NCBI RefSeq assembly: GCF_037040815.1
Contig: NZ_CP146232.1
Span: forward strand, 1,792,501-1,856,500
Direction: 5' to 3'
DNA: 64,000 nucleotides
Source: Pararoseomonas sp. SCSIO 73927
GTDB lineage: Bacteria; Pseudomonadota; Alphaproteobacteria; Acetobacterales; Acetobacteraceae
Position numbers and translations under genes: made by a program. Shown one piece after another: positions 25,965 to 33,562 of the stretch. Every line of letters begins with the position of its first letter. Position 1 is the stretch's first letter. The notes beneath the pieces are model-generated. The model saw nothing but the letters and a program-made list of their open reading frames with translations, was not told the origin of the DNA and did no database searches.

Positions 25965-27331
25965 GCCGCACCCCGCAGCGCGGGGGCGTCGGCCGGGAAA
26001 AGCGCCGCCACGCCGGGCAGGCTGTCGATCCCCTGCGCCCGCTCGAAGAGCTGTGCGGCCTCCGCCTCGCCCAGCACGGGCCCCGCGCATCCCATGAACT
26101 TCTCCCTCAGCTCCTCCGGCCCCGCCGGCGCGCAGAAATGCCCGCGCGGGAAGGCCACCGGACCGGAATCCAGCACCCGGCCATCGGCCATTACGATCCG
26201 CGCGCGGTCGCTCGGTGCCAGGCTGGGCTCGTCCGGGTTGGATCCCTCGACCGTGCGCACCGACACGCGCGGGAAGAGCGCGCGCAGCTCCGGGCGGGCC
26301 AGGAAGGCCTCGCTCAGCTCCGCCGGGCCGCAGCGCCGCGCGACGGCCATGCTGGCGGCGGCGAACTCGGCGCTGAACTTCGCCTCCAGCACCGTGCGCG
26401 GCGCGTGCTGGCGCAGCATCCGTGCCTGGCCCACGCCGATCTCCAGCTCCACCGCCTCGATCGCGGCGGGATCCACGTCGTGCGTGCGGCACAGCCCGCC
26501 CACCGCGTCCAGCACCCGGTGCGCCGCGTAGCATACGGGGTAGAGCTTCACGTTCAGCCCGCGCTCCAGCAGGTGCCAGCGCGCGCCGAATGCGGCGGGG
26601 GAGGCGGTATCCACCCGGCCGCGCGGCGAGAGGGCGCGCAGCAGGCCCAGCCCGTGCTCCAGCGCGTCGGGGGAGGCGGTCAGCCCCGCTTCCGCCATCC
26701 GCACCGCCTCCAGGCCGGACCGCACGGCGTGGCCGAGCTGGAAGGATTTCGTCATGGAACCGAAGTTGGAGACCACCCCGCCGGCGAGGGATGCGGCGAT
26801 GCCGATGGCGTGGGTCGCCGCGTCCTCGTCCAGCCGGCGCAGCACCGCGGCGGCGGCAGCGGCGGCGAGGGTCCCGAAGACGGCGCTGGGGTGCCAGCCC
26901 TTCTCATGGTGGGGGTCGCTCTCGCGCCCGATCAGCTCGGCCCAGGTCTCGTAGCCCGCCGCGTAGGCCGCCGCCATCGCCGCGCCGTCCGCGCCTGTCG
27001 CCGCGGCCTCCGCCAGCACCGCGGGGACCAGCACGGCGCTGGGATGGCCGCTCAGCCCGGTGTCGTCGAAATCCAGCACGTGGGCGGCGGTGCCGAGGAG
27101 CAGCCCGGCCTCCGGCGCCGGGACCGTGCCGCGCAGCAGCCCCGTCCACCCATGGCCGGCGTCGCCGGTCACCGCCCGCCGCACGACCCGGCAGGCCGGC
27201 TCGTCCCAGCCGGCGAGCATGACGCCCAGGAGGTCCGTGAAGCCCGTGCGGATCACCGGGCGCGCCGCCTCGGGCAGCCCCTCTCCCGACATGCCAACCA
27301 CGAAGCGGCCGATCTCCCGCGTCAGGCCCAA
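25961..27331 (-). CDS. MmgE/PrpD family protein
   Basis: A 456-aa homologue of 2-methylcitrate dehydratase and cis-aconitate/itaconate-pathway enzymes, which are iron-independent lyases acting on tricarboxylates. Family segment HVLDFDDT is near residue 85, with further matches at DPHHEKGWHPSAVFG and VKLYPVCYAAHR. The start is TTG 27331 with GGGGAGG upstream; no better start is visible. First gene of the minus-strand operon divergent from iclR. The palindrome at 27399-27414 lies 68 bases upstream. Substrate unknown. Confidence 0.88.
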   Translation of the reverse strand: MGLTREIGRFVVGMSGEGLPEAARPVIRTGFTDLLGVMLAGWDEPACRVVRRAVTGDAGHGWTGLLRGTVPAPEAGLLLGTAAHVLDFDDTGLSGHPSAVLVPAVLAEAAATGADGAAMAAAYAAGYETWAELIGRESDPHHEKGWHPSAVFGTLAAAAAAAVLRRLDEDAATHAIGIAASLAGGVVSNFGSMTKSFQLGHAVRSGLEAVRMAEAGLTASPDALEHGLGLLRALSPRGRVDTASPAAFGARWHLLERGLNVKLYPVCYAAHRVLDAVGGLCRTHDVDPAAIEAVELEIGVGQARMLRQHAPRTVLEAKFSAEFAAASMAVARRCGPAELSEAFLARPELRALFPRVSVRTVEGSNPDEPSLAPSDRARIVMADGRVLDSGPVAFPRGHFCAPAGPEELREKFMGCAGPVLGEAEAAQLFERAQGIDSLPGVAALFPADAPALRGAA

Positions 27332-27398
27332 GCGCGCCTCCCCAAGGGGGCTCTTGCCAGCCCCGTAGCGGCCAGAGAGAACCAGAAATGTTGGCCTG

Positions 27399-27414
27399 TC
27401 AACAAACGTGTTGA
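27399..27414. promoter_or_regulatory. Palindrome TCAACA-N4-TGTTGA, IclR operator candidate 1
   Basis: Perfect 6-bp inverted arms with a four-base centre, in the divergent gap between the mmgE/prpD operon and iclR. The same half-sites, in the opposite arm order, recur at 28365-28380 and 29211-29226. TGTCAA (27397-27402), which reads TTGACA on the minus strand, overlaps it, as a repressor site would. Confidence 0.65.
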
Positions 27415-27505
27415 GAATCCTGACCTGTGCTGGAGCAATAGCCGGGGCGGCGGTATCCTGCGGAACCGGCGGGCTCCGGCCCGGCGAGCAGGGAGAGGCG
27501 TCTGA

Positions 27506-28330
27506 ATGGCGGATGACGGCTTCGCGCGCCCCGAGGGCGCGGAGGGTGGCGAGGAGGCCGATCCGCGCTACATCGTGCCCGGCCTCTCGCGCGGGCTCGC
27601 GCTATTACAGCTCTTCAGCCGCCAGCGCCCGGCGCAGACGCTGCAGGAGCTCGCCGCCGGGCTCGGCATCACCCGCTCCGCCGCCTACCGCCTCGCCTAC
27701 ACGCTGGAGAAGGACGGATTCATCCTTCGGGACGCGGCGACGCGACGCTACCGGCTGACCGCGCACGTGCTGACGCTGGGCTTCGACTACCTCAACTCCC
27801 AGCCCCTGACAGGCCTCGCCGCCCCGGCCCTGCAGCAGCTCAGCAGCCTCACCTCCGCCGCCACGCACCTCGTCGTGCTGGACGGCTGGCAGGTGGTCTA
27901 CCTCGCCCGCGTGGCGCCGCCCGTCGCGCTGGTGAGCAACCTGCAGATCGGCACGCGGCTGCCCTGCCACATCACCGCCAGCGGCCGGGCGCTGCTGGCC
28001 ACCCTGGACGAGGCGGAGCTCCGCCGCATCTACGCGGTGCTGCGGCGGGAGAGCCGCGACGTGCCGCCCCCCTCCTCCTTCGAGGCGCTGGCGGAGCAGG
28101 CGGCGGAGGACCGGGCCCGCGGCTACGTCTTCCGCGGATCGATCCTCGATCCCGGGCTGATGACCTTCGCCTGCGTGGTGCGGGACGGCACGGGCAAGGC
28201 GGTGGGCGGGGTCAACGTGGTCGGCCCGGCGGCCCTGCTGGAGCGCTTCGGCGGCGAGGAGGCGCTGCGCGCCGCTGTGCTGGACGCGGCATCCTCCGTC
28301 TCCCGGCAACTCGGCTTCCAGGGCGGCTGA
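27506..28330 (+). CDS. IclR-family transcriptional regulator (PcaR/PobR-like)
   Basis: A 274-aa regulator. After a polar leader, YIVPGLSRGLALLQLFS begins the winged helix (about 22-90) with the recognition helix around GITRSAAYRLAYTL. The ligand domain (about 100-270) has LPCHITASGRALLA, the segment typical of the PcaR/PobR branch that senses aromatic or dicarboxylic acids. The last part, DPGLMTFACVVRDGTGKAVGGVNV, is the usual dimer/ligand region. It lies between its two likely targets, and the TGTTGA/TCAACA palindromes flank it. Confidence 0.93.
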   Translation: MADDGFARPEGAEGGEEADPRYIVPGLSRGLALLQLFSRQRPAQTLQELAAGLGITRSAAYRLAYTLEKDGFILRDAATRRYRLTAHVLTLGFDYLNSQPLTGLAAPALQQLSSLTSAATHLVVLDGWQVVYLARVAPPVALVSNLQIGTRLPCHITASGRALLATLDEAELRRIYAVLRRESRDVPPPSSFEALAEQAAEDRARGYVFRGSILDPGLMTFACVVRDGTGKAVGGVNVVGPAALLERFGGEEALRAAVLDAASSVSRQLGFQGG

Positions 28331-28347
28331 CCCATCCCATTCAGCGT

Positions 28348-28380
28348 TGTTTGACAAACATCTATGTTGATAGGTCAACT
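28348..28380. promoter_or_regulatory. Two IclR operator candidates before the SDR gene
   Basis: TGTTTG-A-CAAACA is a perfect 13-base palindrome at 28348-28360. TGTTGA-TAGG-TCAACT at 28365-28380 is the same palindrome as at 29211 with one mismatch. A TTGACA -35-like hexamer (28351-28356) is embedded in the first. These lie just before the SDR gene start at 28424. Confidence 0.6.
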
Positions 28381-28423
28381 TCCAGCCGATCGGCCCACAG
28401 GATGGGTCGGCGCGGGAGGAATA

Positions 28424-29194
28424 ATGCTGACGAATGCCGATTTCAGCCTGGAAGGGCGCGTCGCCCTCGTCACCGGCTCGGGCCGCAACATCGGCCGCGC
28501 GGTGGCGGAGGCCTACGCGGCCGCCGGCGCCCGGGTGGTGGTGAACGGCCACAAGGACCGCGACGCGATCGAGGCCGTGGCGGCCGGCATCCGGGAGCGC
28601 GGCGGGGAGGCGATCGCGGTCCTCGCCGACGTCTCCGATCCCGCCGCCGTCTCGGCGATGGTGGCGGAGACGGTGGAGCGGTTCGGCGGGCTGGACATCA
28701 CCGTCGCCAACGTCTCGGTCCGGCCCTACCAGCCCTTCCTCGAGATCAGCCTGGAGGACTGGGACCGGGTGATCCGCACCAACCTCTCCTCCACCTTCTA
28801 CCTCGCCCGCGCGGCGCTGCCGCACATGGTCGCGCGCGGCCGGGGGCGGCTGATCCACGTCTCCGGGATGGACGGGTTCTTCGGCAACGTCACCCACCGC
28901 GCCCACAACGTGACCGCCAAGGCCGGCATGCACGGGCTGGCCAAGGCCATCGCGCGGGAGTTCGGGCCGCAGGGGATCACCGCCAACACCGTGGCGCCCG
29001 GCCCGATCGACACGGAGCGGGACTGGACCCAGTACGTCCACCAGGAGCGGGAGCAGGTGCGGGCGGGCGTGCCGCTCGGGCGGTATGGCGGGGTGGACGA
29101 GGTGGCCGGGGCCTGCCTGTTCCTTGCCAGCGACGCGGGCGGCTACGTCTCCGGCCAGGTGATCCACGTCAATGGCGGCTACCTGATGATCTGA
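28424..29194 (+). CDS. Short-chain dehydrogenase/reductase lacking the catalytic tyrosine
   Basis: A 256-aa Rossmann-fold protein with the coenzyme motif TGSGRNIG (residues 18-24) and the C-terminal HVNGGYL. In the active-site helix the expected YxxxK is N162-V-T-A-K166 (HNVTAKAG), so tyrosine is replaced by asparagine, while S147 and N120 are kept. It may therefore be an atypical enzyme (for example an aldolase/dehydratase-like SDR) or a regulatory homologue. ATG 28424 has GGGAGGA upstream; the frame from 28364 is unlikely because it runs through the operator region. Confidence 0.88.
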   Translation: MLTNADFSLEGRVALVTGSGRNIGRAVAEAYAAAGARVVVNGHKDRDAIEAVAAGIRERGGEAIAVLADVSDPAAVSAMVAETVERFGGLDITVANVSVRPYQPFLEISLEDWDRVIRTNLSSTFYLARAALPHMVARGRGRLIHVSGMDGFFGNVTHRAHNVTAKAGMHGLAKAIAREFGPQGITANTVAPGPIDTERDWTQYVHQEREQVRAGVPLGRYGGVDEVAGACLFLASDAGGYVSGQVIHVNGGYLMI

Positions 29195-29210
29195 TGGCGA
29201 CGGGGACAGC

Positions 29211-29226
29211 TGTTGATGGGTCAACA
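29211..29226. promoter_or_regulatory. Palindrome TGTTGA-N4-TCAACA, IclR operator candidate 3
   Basis: Perfect inverted arms TGTTGA (29211-29216) and TCAACA (29221-29226), six bases upstream of the promoter at 29233. It matches the sites at 27399 and 28365. Confidence 0.65.
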
Positions 29227-29232
29227 AGCGGT

Positions 29233-29260
29233 TTGACATCCTAATTTCACCCCCTAGGCT
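29233..29260 (+). promoter_or_regulatory. Sigma-70-type promoter for the Bug / HMG-CoA-lyase pair
   Basis: TTGACA (29233-29238), 16-base spacer, TAGGCT (29255-29260). The gene starts about 50 bases later. Placed right beside the palindrome at 29211-29226, so control by the IclR protein is expected. Confidence 0.5.
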
Positions 29261-29311
29261 TCCCATTGGGACGCGCCAGAGAGCGCGCCGGAAGCGGGCC
29301 AGGAGTCGGGT

Positions 29312-30307
29312 ATGCCGTTCAGCACGTCGCGCCGTTCGCTGATGATGGCCGGGGCGGCGCTCGCTGCCGGTCCGGCCCTGGCAGCGGGCGCCGCCCAGGC
29401 CCAGGAACGCTACCCGGCCAAGCCGATCACCCTCGTCATCCCTTTCCCGCCCGGCGCCTCCACCGACCTCGTCGGCCGCCCGCTCGCGCAGCGCATGTCG
29501 GAGGCGCTGGGCGTGCCGGTGGTGGTGGAGAACCGCGCCGGCGCGGGCGGCATGCTCGGCTCCGAGTACGTGGCCCGGCAGAGGCCGGACGGCTACACGC
29601 TGGAGATCGTGCTGAACGCGACGCACGGCCTCATCTCGCTGTTCAACCGCAACGTCTCCTACGACCCGTTCCGCGACTTCAGCTACGTCGTGCTCGCGGC
29701 CAGCGCGCCCACCGCCTTCATGGCGCACCCCTCCGTGCCCGCTTCCACCGTGGCGGAGCTGCTGGACCACGCGAGGCGCAGCCCGGACAACCTGCAGGTC
29801 GGCAGCTCGGGCGTCGGCTCCCATCATCACCTCGGCGTCGCGCTGCTGCGCCAGCGCACCGGCCTTCCCTTCGTCCACGTTCCCTTCCGCGGCGGCGGGG
29901 AAGCGATGACGGCGCTGATCGGCGGCCACGTCCCGCTCGCCTTCGGCACCCTCTCCACCGCGCTGGAGGCGGCGCGGAGCAAGCAGGTGAAGATCCTCGG
30001 CCTGATGGACGCGGAGCGGGCGGCGGTCGCCCCGGGGGTGCCGACGATCGGGGAGACGCTGGAGGGCTACAGCGCGCCCTCCGTCCTGATCGGCGTCCTC
30101 GGGCCCGCGCGGATGCCGGAGCCGGTCGTCGCGCGCCTGAACGCCGTCATCAACGAGGCCCTGGCGAACGAGGCCGTCCGCATGCGGCTGATGGAGTTGG
30201 GCGTGCAGCCCATGGGCGGCACGCCCGATGCCTTCCGGGACCGCTTCCGCGCGGACATGGACCGCTTCCGCGCCATTATGGAAACGGCGGGTATCCAGCC
30301 GGAATGA
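29312..30307 (+). CDS. Bug-family periplasmic binding protein
   Basis: A 331-aa binding protein with a Tat-like signal (TSRRSLMMAGAALAAG, cleavage near AQAQ). Motifs: ITLVIPFPPGASTDLVGR, VENRAGAGGMLG, HVPFRGGGEAMTALIGG and VAPGVPTIGETLEGY. The first base pair of TGA is shared with the ATG of the HMG-CoA-lyase-type gene, so binding protein and lyase are made together. The ligand is inferred to be the acid degraded by this IclR regulon. Confidence 0.93.
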   Translation: MPFSTSRRSLMMAGAALAAGPALAAGAAQAQERYPAKPITLVIPFPPGASTDLVGRPLAQRMSEALGVPVVVENRAGAGGMLGSEYVARQRPDGYTLEIVLNATHGLISLFNRNVSYDPFRDFSYVVLAASAPTAFMAHPSVPASTVAELLDHARRSPDNLQVGSSGVGSHHHLGVALLRQRTGLPFVHVPFRGGGEAMTALIGGHVPLAFGTLSTALEAARSKQVKILGLMDAERAAVAPGVPTIGETLEGYSAPSVLIGVLGPARMPEPVVARLNAVINEALANEAVRMRLMELGVQPMGGTPDAFRDRFRADMDRFRAIMETAGIQPE

Positions 30308-31239
30308 CGGCGCCGGAAAGGGTGACGATCAGCGAGGTCTCGCTGCGGGACGGCCTTCAGATCGAGGCGGCGATCCTGCCGACCGGGGCGAAGGTGGCGC
30401 TGGCCGGCGCGCTGGCCGATGCCGGGCTGACCTGCATCGAGGCGACGGGCTTCGTCCACCCGAAGGTCATCCCGCAATTCGCCGATGCGGAGGCGGTGAT
30501 GGCCGCCCTGCCACGCCGTCCCGGCCTTCGCTACGCCGCCTTCGTGCCGAATGAACGCGGCGCCGAGCGGGCGGTGGCGGCAGGAGTGGACCTGAAGTGC
30601 GGCGTGGCCGCGAGCGACCGCTTCAATGCCCTGAACGTGCGGATGACAACGGAGCAGGGCATGCAGTCCATCGGCGGCATCGCGCGCGTCGCCGCCGGCA
30701 CCGGATCGCGCATCGTGGGCGTTGTCGCGACCGCGTTCGGCTGCCCTTACGAGGGCGCCGTGGACCCGAACCGCGTCGATCGCCTCTTCGCGCAGATGCA
30801 GGAGCTGGGATCGCCCGTCACCTACCTGGCGGACACGACCGGCATGGCCGATCCCGGCGCCATCCGCCGGACCGTGGAGCGGCTGCGCCGCCGCTGGCCC
30901 GAGGCCCGGATCGGGCTGCACCTGCACAACACGCGCGGGCTCGGCCTGGCGAACGCCCTGGCAGGGCTGGACGTCGGGATCCGGGATTTCGAGTCCTCCA
31001 TCGGCGGCCTTGGCGGCTGCCCCTTCGCGCCGCTCGCCGTAGGCAACGTCTGCACGGAGGACTTCGTCCATATGCTCGGGGCCATGAACTTCGAGACGAG
31101 GATCAACCTCGACCGGTTGCTGGACGCGGCCCGGCTGGCGCAGAACCTCGTCGGGCGGACGCTGCCCGGCATGGTGCTCAAGGCCGGTAAGGCGTCGGAG
31201 CGGCACGAGGCAGCGGAGAGGGAAAGCAAGCTGGGATAG
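30304..31239 (+). CDS. Hydroxymethylglutaryl-CoA lyase family protein
   Basis: A 311-aa TIM-barrel lyase that cleaves a 3-hydroxy-3-methylacyl-CoA into acetyl-CoA and a keto product. Metal and catalytic residues are present: R15-D16 in SLRDGLQ, H206 and H208 (LHLHNT), and C239 in GGLGGCPFAP followed by VGNVCTED, matching the HMG-CoA lyase active-site loop. The substrate could be HMG-CoA or a related 3-hydroxy-dicarboxyl-CoA such as citramalyl-type. Start ATG 30304 overlaps the Bug stop. Confidence 0.9.
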   Translation: MTAPERVTISEVSLRDGLQIEAAILPTGAKVALAGALADAGLTCIEATGFVHPKVIPQFADAEAVMAALPRRPGLRYAAFVPNERGAERAVAAGVDLKCGVAASDRFNALNVRMTTEQGMQSIGGIARVAAGTGSRIVGVVATAFGCPYEGAVDPNRVDRLFAQMQELGSPVTYLADTTGMADPGAIRRTVERLRRRWPEARIGLHLHNTRGLGLANALAGLDVGIRDFESSIGGLGGCPFAPLAVGNVCTEDFVHMLGAMNFETRINLDRLLDAARLAQNLVGRTLPGMVLKAGKASERHEAAERESKLG

Positions 31240-31648
31240 AGGCGCTTGCCAGAGACCGTTCGGCGCCGATCTCGCTCATCCGTGTCCTCCGCTCAGCATC
31301 GCGCAGGCGGACGCTGGCCGTTTCTGAGCGAGCCAAGGTAGCCGGTTATGTTCAACCGGCTTGCCCGGACTTTGGCCGATGGAAGTCCTGCGCCAAGTCC
31401 GAACGGTCGACCCAGCGGGGAACGAGAGGTCGCCGCCGGGCTGGATCAGGATCAGGGCGGGGTTGCTCACCGGTCTGTGGGCGCCCTGCCCACCTCGTGT
31501 GGTCCGAGAAGAATGTCACGCTTCGGTTCTGAACCGCGGCGCAGCCAGGACCGGCTGCGGCCGAATCACCCCCGGCGGCGGAAGGTCTGGCGCTCTGCGT
31601 TGCCCCTCGGCGTGGGCGGCCTCGCCTGATCCTGAAGTTCCGCAAGGG
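31240..31648. other. 409-base gap with no supported gene; one hairpin
   Basis: Between the convergent lyase gene and an amidohydrolase gene. Open frames here are short and of low-complexity composition, and I recognise no protein in them. A 7-bp hairpin, GCCGGTT (31341-31347) against AACCGGC (31354-31360), could end transcription of the lyase operon. The irregular base composition hints at old debris, but no family could be named. Confidence 0.4.
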
Positions 31649-32554
31649 TCAATGGCGTGGCTGCCCGAAGCCGCTCACCGGGGAGGTCAGACCAAAGCCG
31701 TACAGCGCTGCCGGGTTGTCCACCAGGATCCCTCTCATCGCCGGTCCATCCCCGACCCACTCGGCGATCCGTTCCAGGGCAAGAGCATCGTCGATCCGGT
31801 CGAAGGGCTGCACGGTTCTCTCCGACCCTGGCATGCGGCTGCTCGGCGAGTGCGGCCAGTCACTGCCCCAGAGCAGTCGCTCCGGCGCTGCGCGCACGAG
31901 GCGGCGGACGAGGCCCGCCAGCTCCGGCGCCGCCTCCGGATCCGCCACGGCGCGCTGCGGGGCGGAGAGCTTGACGTACAGCCCGAGCCCCGCCACCAGG
32001 CGCTCCACCGCCTGGGTGGCCTCGGCAAAGGGGGTATCGCGCCGCCCGACGAGGCCGAAATGGTCCACCACAACAGGCAGCCCGGCCCGGGCCAGCACCG
32101 GCCCCACCGCCGCCAGCACCCCGTGGGCGGCGTAGACCTGGAGGTGCCAGCCGCTCCCGCGCAGCCGGCCGGCGAACGCCTCCACCAGCGCTTCCGTCGC
32201 GCGCAGGTCTTCCTGGCCGCCGGTCTGGAGATTCAGCCTCACGCCGCGGGCATCGGCGGCGTGCAGGGCGGCGAGCTCCGCGTCGTCGATGCCTGCATCG
32301 ACCACCACCACCGCCCGCGCGCGGCCACCGAGCCGCGCGACGGCATCCATCGTGCAGCGGTTGTCCGTGCCGTAGGTGCTGGGCTGGACGACGACGACGC
32401 GGTCCAGGCCGTGGCCGTCCAGGAAGGCCCGCAGATCGTCCGCATCGGCGAGGTCGGGCGTGTAGTGGCGCCCTGCCACGAAGGGAAAGGCGGCCGGATC
32501 GCCGAAGGCGTGGACGTGGCAGTCCGTGCCGCCCGGGGGGAGGGCGAAGGCCAT
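31649..32554 (-). CDS. Amidohydrolase, 2-pyrone-4,6-dicarboxylate lactonase-like
   Basis: A 301-aa TIM-barrel hydrolase. The metal motif is H13-x-H15 (TDCHVHAFGDP), followed by FPFVAGRHYTP, an N-terminal pattern shared with LigI-type lactonases. Further on are VVDHFG and LLWGSDWPHS, the latter holding the catalytic aspartate. LigI hydrolyses 2-pyrone-4,6-dicarboxylate in lignin-aromatic catabolism, but the broader family also takes aldonolactones. Start overlaps the Bug gene stop by one base (TGATG). Confidence 0.88.
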   Translation of the reverse strand: MAFALPPGGTDCHVHAFGDPAAFPFVAGRHYTPDLADADDLRAFLDGHGLDRVVVVQPSTYGTDNRCTMDAVARLGGRARAVVVVDAGIDDAELAALHAADARGVRLNLQTGGQEDLRATEALVEAFAGRLRGSGWHLQVYAAHGVLAAVGPVLARAGLPVVVDHFGLVGRRDTPFAEATQAVERLVAGLGLYVKLSAPQRAVADPEAAPELAGLVRRLVRAAPERLLWGSDWPHSPSSRMPGSERTVQPFDRIDDALALERIAEWVGDGPAMRGILVDNPAALYGFGLTSPVSGFGQPRH

Positions 32555-33540
32555 CAGTCGAGCGTCGCGCCCGAGGCCTTCACCACCGGGCCCCAGTAGG
32601 CGAGCTGCCGGTCCCAGAAGGCGGCGAACTCCGCGGGGCGGGATCCGACGGGTGTCAGGCCCAGCTCCGTCATCCGCTGCCGGCAGGCGGGATCGTTCAC
32701 GGCCCTCACCGCCGCGTCCGCCAGGCGCTCCACCACAGGGGCAGGCGTGCCGGCCGGGGCGAAGATGCCGTGCCAGATGTAGGTCTCGTACTCCGGCAGG
32801 CCGGATTCCGCGACGGTCGGCACCCCCGGCAGGACCGCCGCGCGCTCCCGCGTCGTGACGCCGAGGGCGCGGAAGCGGCCGTCCCGCACATAGGGCAGCA
32901 GGGCCGGGACGACGTTGACCATGAAGTCCACCTGCCCCGCCATCATGTCGTTGATCGCCGGTCCCTCGCCCCGGTAGGGCACGTGCGTCGCCTCTACCCC
33001 GGCCATGCGGGTGAAGAGCGCCGCCGAGAGGTGGAGGATCGTGCCGGGGCCGGAGGTGCCGTAGCTGTAGCCGCCCGGCCTCGCCCTCATCAGCGCGATG
33101 AACTCCTGGACGTTGCGCGCCGGGATGTCGGCGCGGATCGCCAGCACATTGGGGCTCTGCGCCACCTGGCTCACCGCCACGAAGTCGCGCCGCACGTCGT
33201 AGGGCAGCCGGGCGTAGAGGAAGCTGTTGAGCACCGCCGAGGACACCGTGTGCAGCGCCACCGTGTACCCGTCCGGCGCCGCCTTCGCGACGGCGTCCGT
33301 GCCGATCGTGCCGCCGGCGCCGCCGCGGTTCTCCACCACCACCGGCTGGCCCAGGAAGGGCGACATGCAGCCCGCGACCAGCCGGGTGACGATGTCGGCG
33401 GTGCCGGCCGCGGCGAAGGGCACGATCATGCGGACGGGCCGGTTCGGGAAGGCCGCGGCGTCCTGCGCGCCGTCCGGGGCGGCGGCGAGGGCCGCGAGGG
33501 CGGCGCAGCCCGCGGCGGCGCGCGCGATCCACTGGGGCAT
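32554..33540 (-). CDS. Bug-family periplasmic binding protein
   Basis: A 328-aa protein with a Sec-type signal (IARAAAGCAALAALAAAP). Motifs: VRMIVPFAAAGTADIVTR, VENRGGAGGTIG, HVPYRGEGPAINDMMAG, LPGVPTVAESGLPEYE and GIFAPAGTP. It is coupled to the amidohydrolase gene and is 22 bases downstream of another Bug gene, so two different binding proteins are made in tandem. Confidence 0.94.
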   Translation of the reverse strand: MPQWIARAAAGCAALAALAAAPDGAQDAAAFPNRPVRMIVPFAAAGTADIVTRLVAGCMSPFLGQPVVVENRGGAGGTIGTDAVAKAAPDGYTVALHTVSSAVLNSFLYARLPYDVRRDFVAVSQVAQSPNVLAIRADIPARNVQEFIALMRARPGGYSYGTSGPGTILHLSAALFTRMAGVEATHVPYRGEGPAINDMMAGQVDFMVNVVPALLPYVRDGRFRALGVTTRERAAVLPGVPTVAESGLPEYETYIWHGIFAPAGTPAPVVERLADAAVRAVNDPACRQRMTELGLTPVGSRPAEFAAFWDRQLAYWGPVVKASGATLD

Positions 33541-33562
33541 GGCGTGTCCTCTCCCGTTCCCG

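Noticed and set aside
27605..29929. Long minus-strand open frame opposite iclR, SDR and Bug genes
   Set aside because: Same kind of shadow; no recognisable motifs, and it runs through the operator palindromes.
31240..31648. A possible transposase remnant between the lyase and amidohydrolase genes
   Set aside because: Translations of all frames gave no segment I could tie to a transposase family, so I leave it as an unassigned gap.
31649..33532. A single 627-residue protein covering the amidohydrolase and the Bug gene
   Set aside because: Only the C-terminal 301 residues are amidohydrolase; the rest is the shadow of the Bug gene, which is intact in its own frame.
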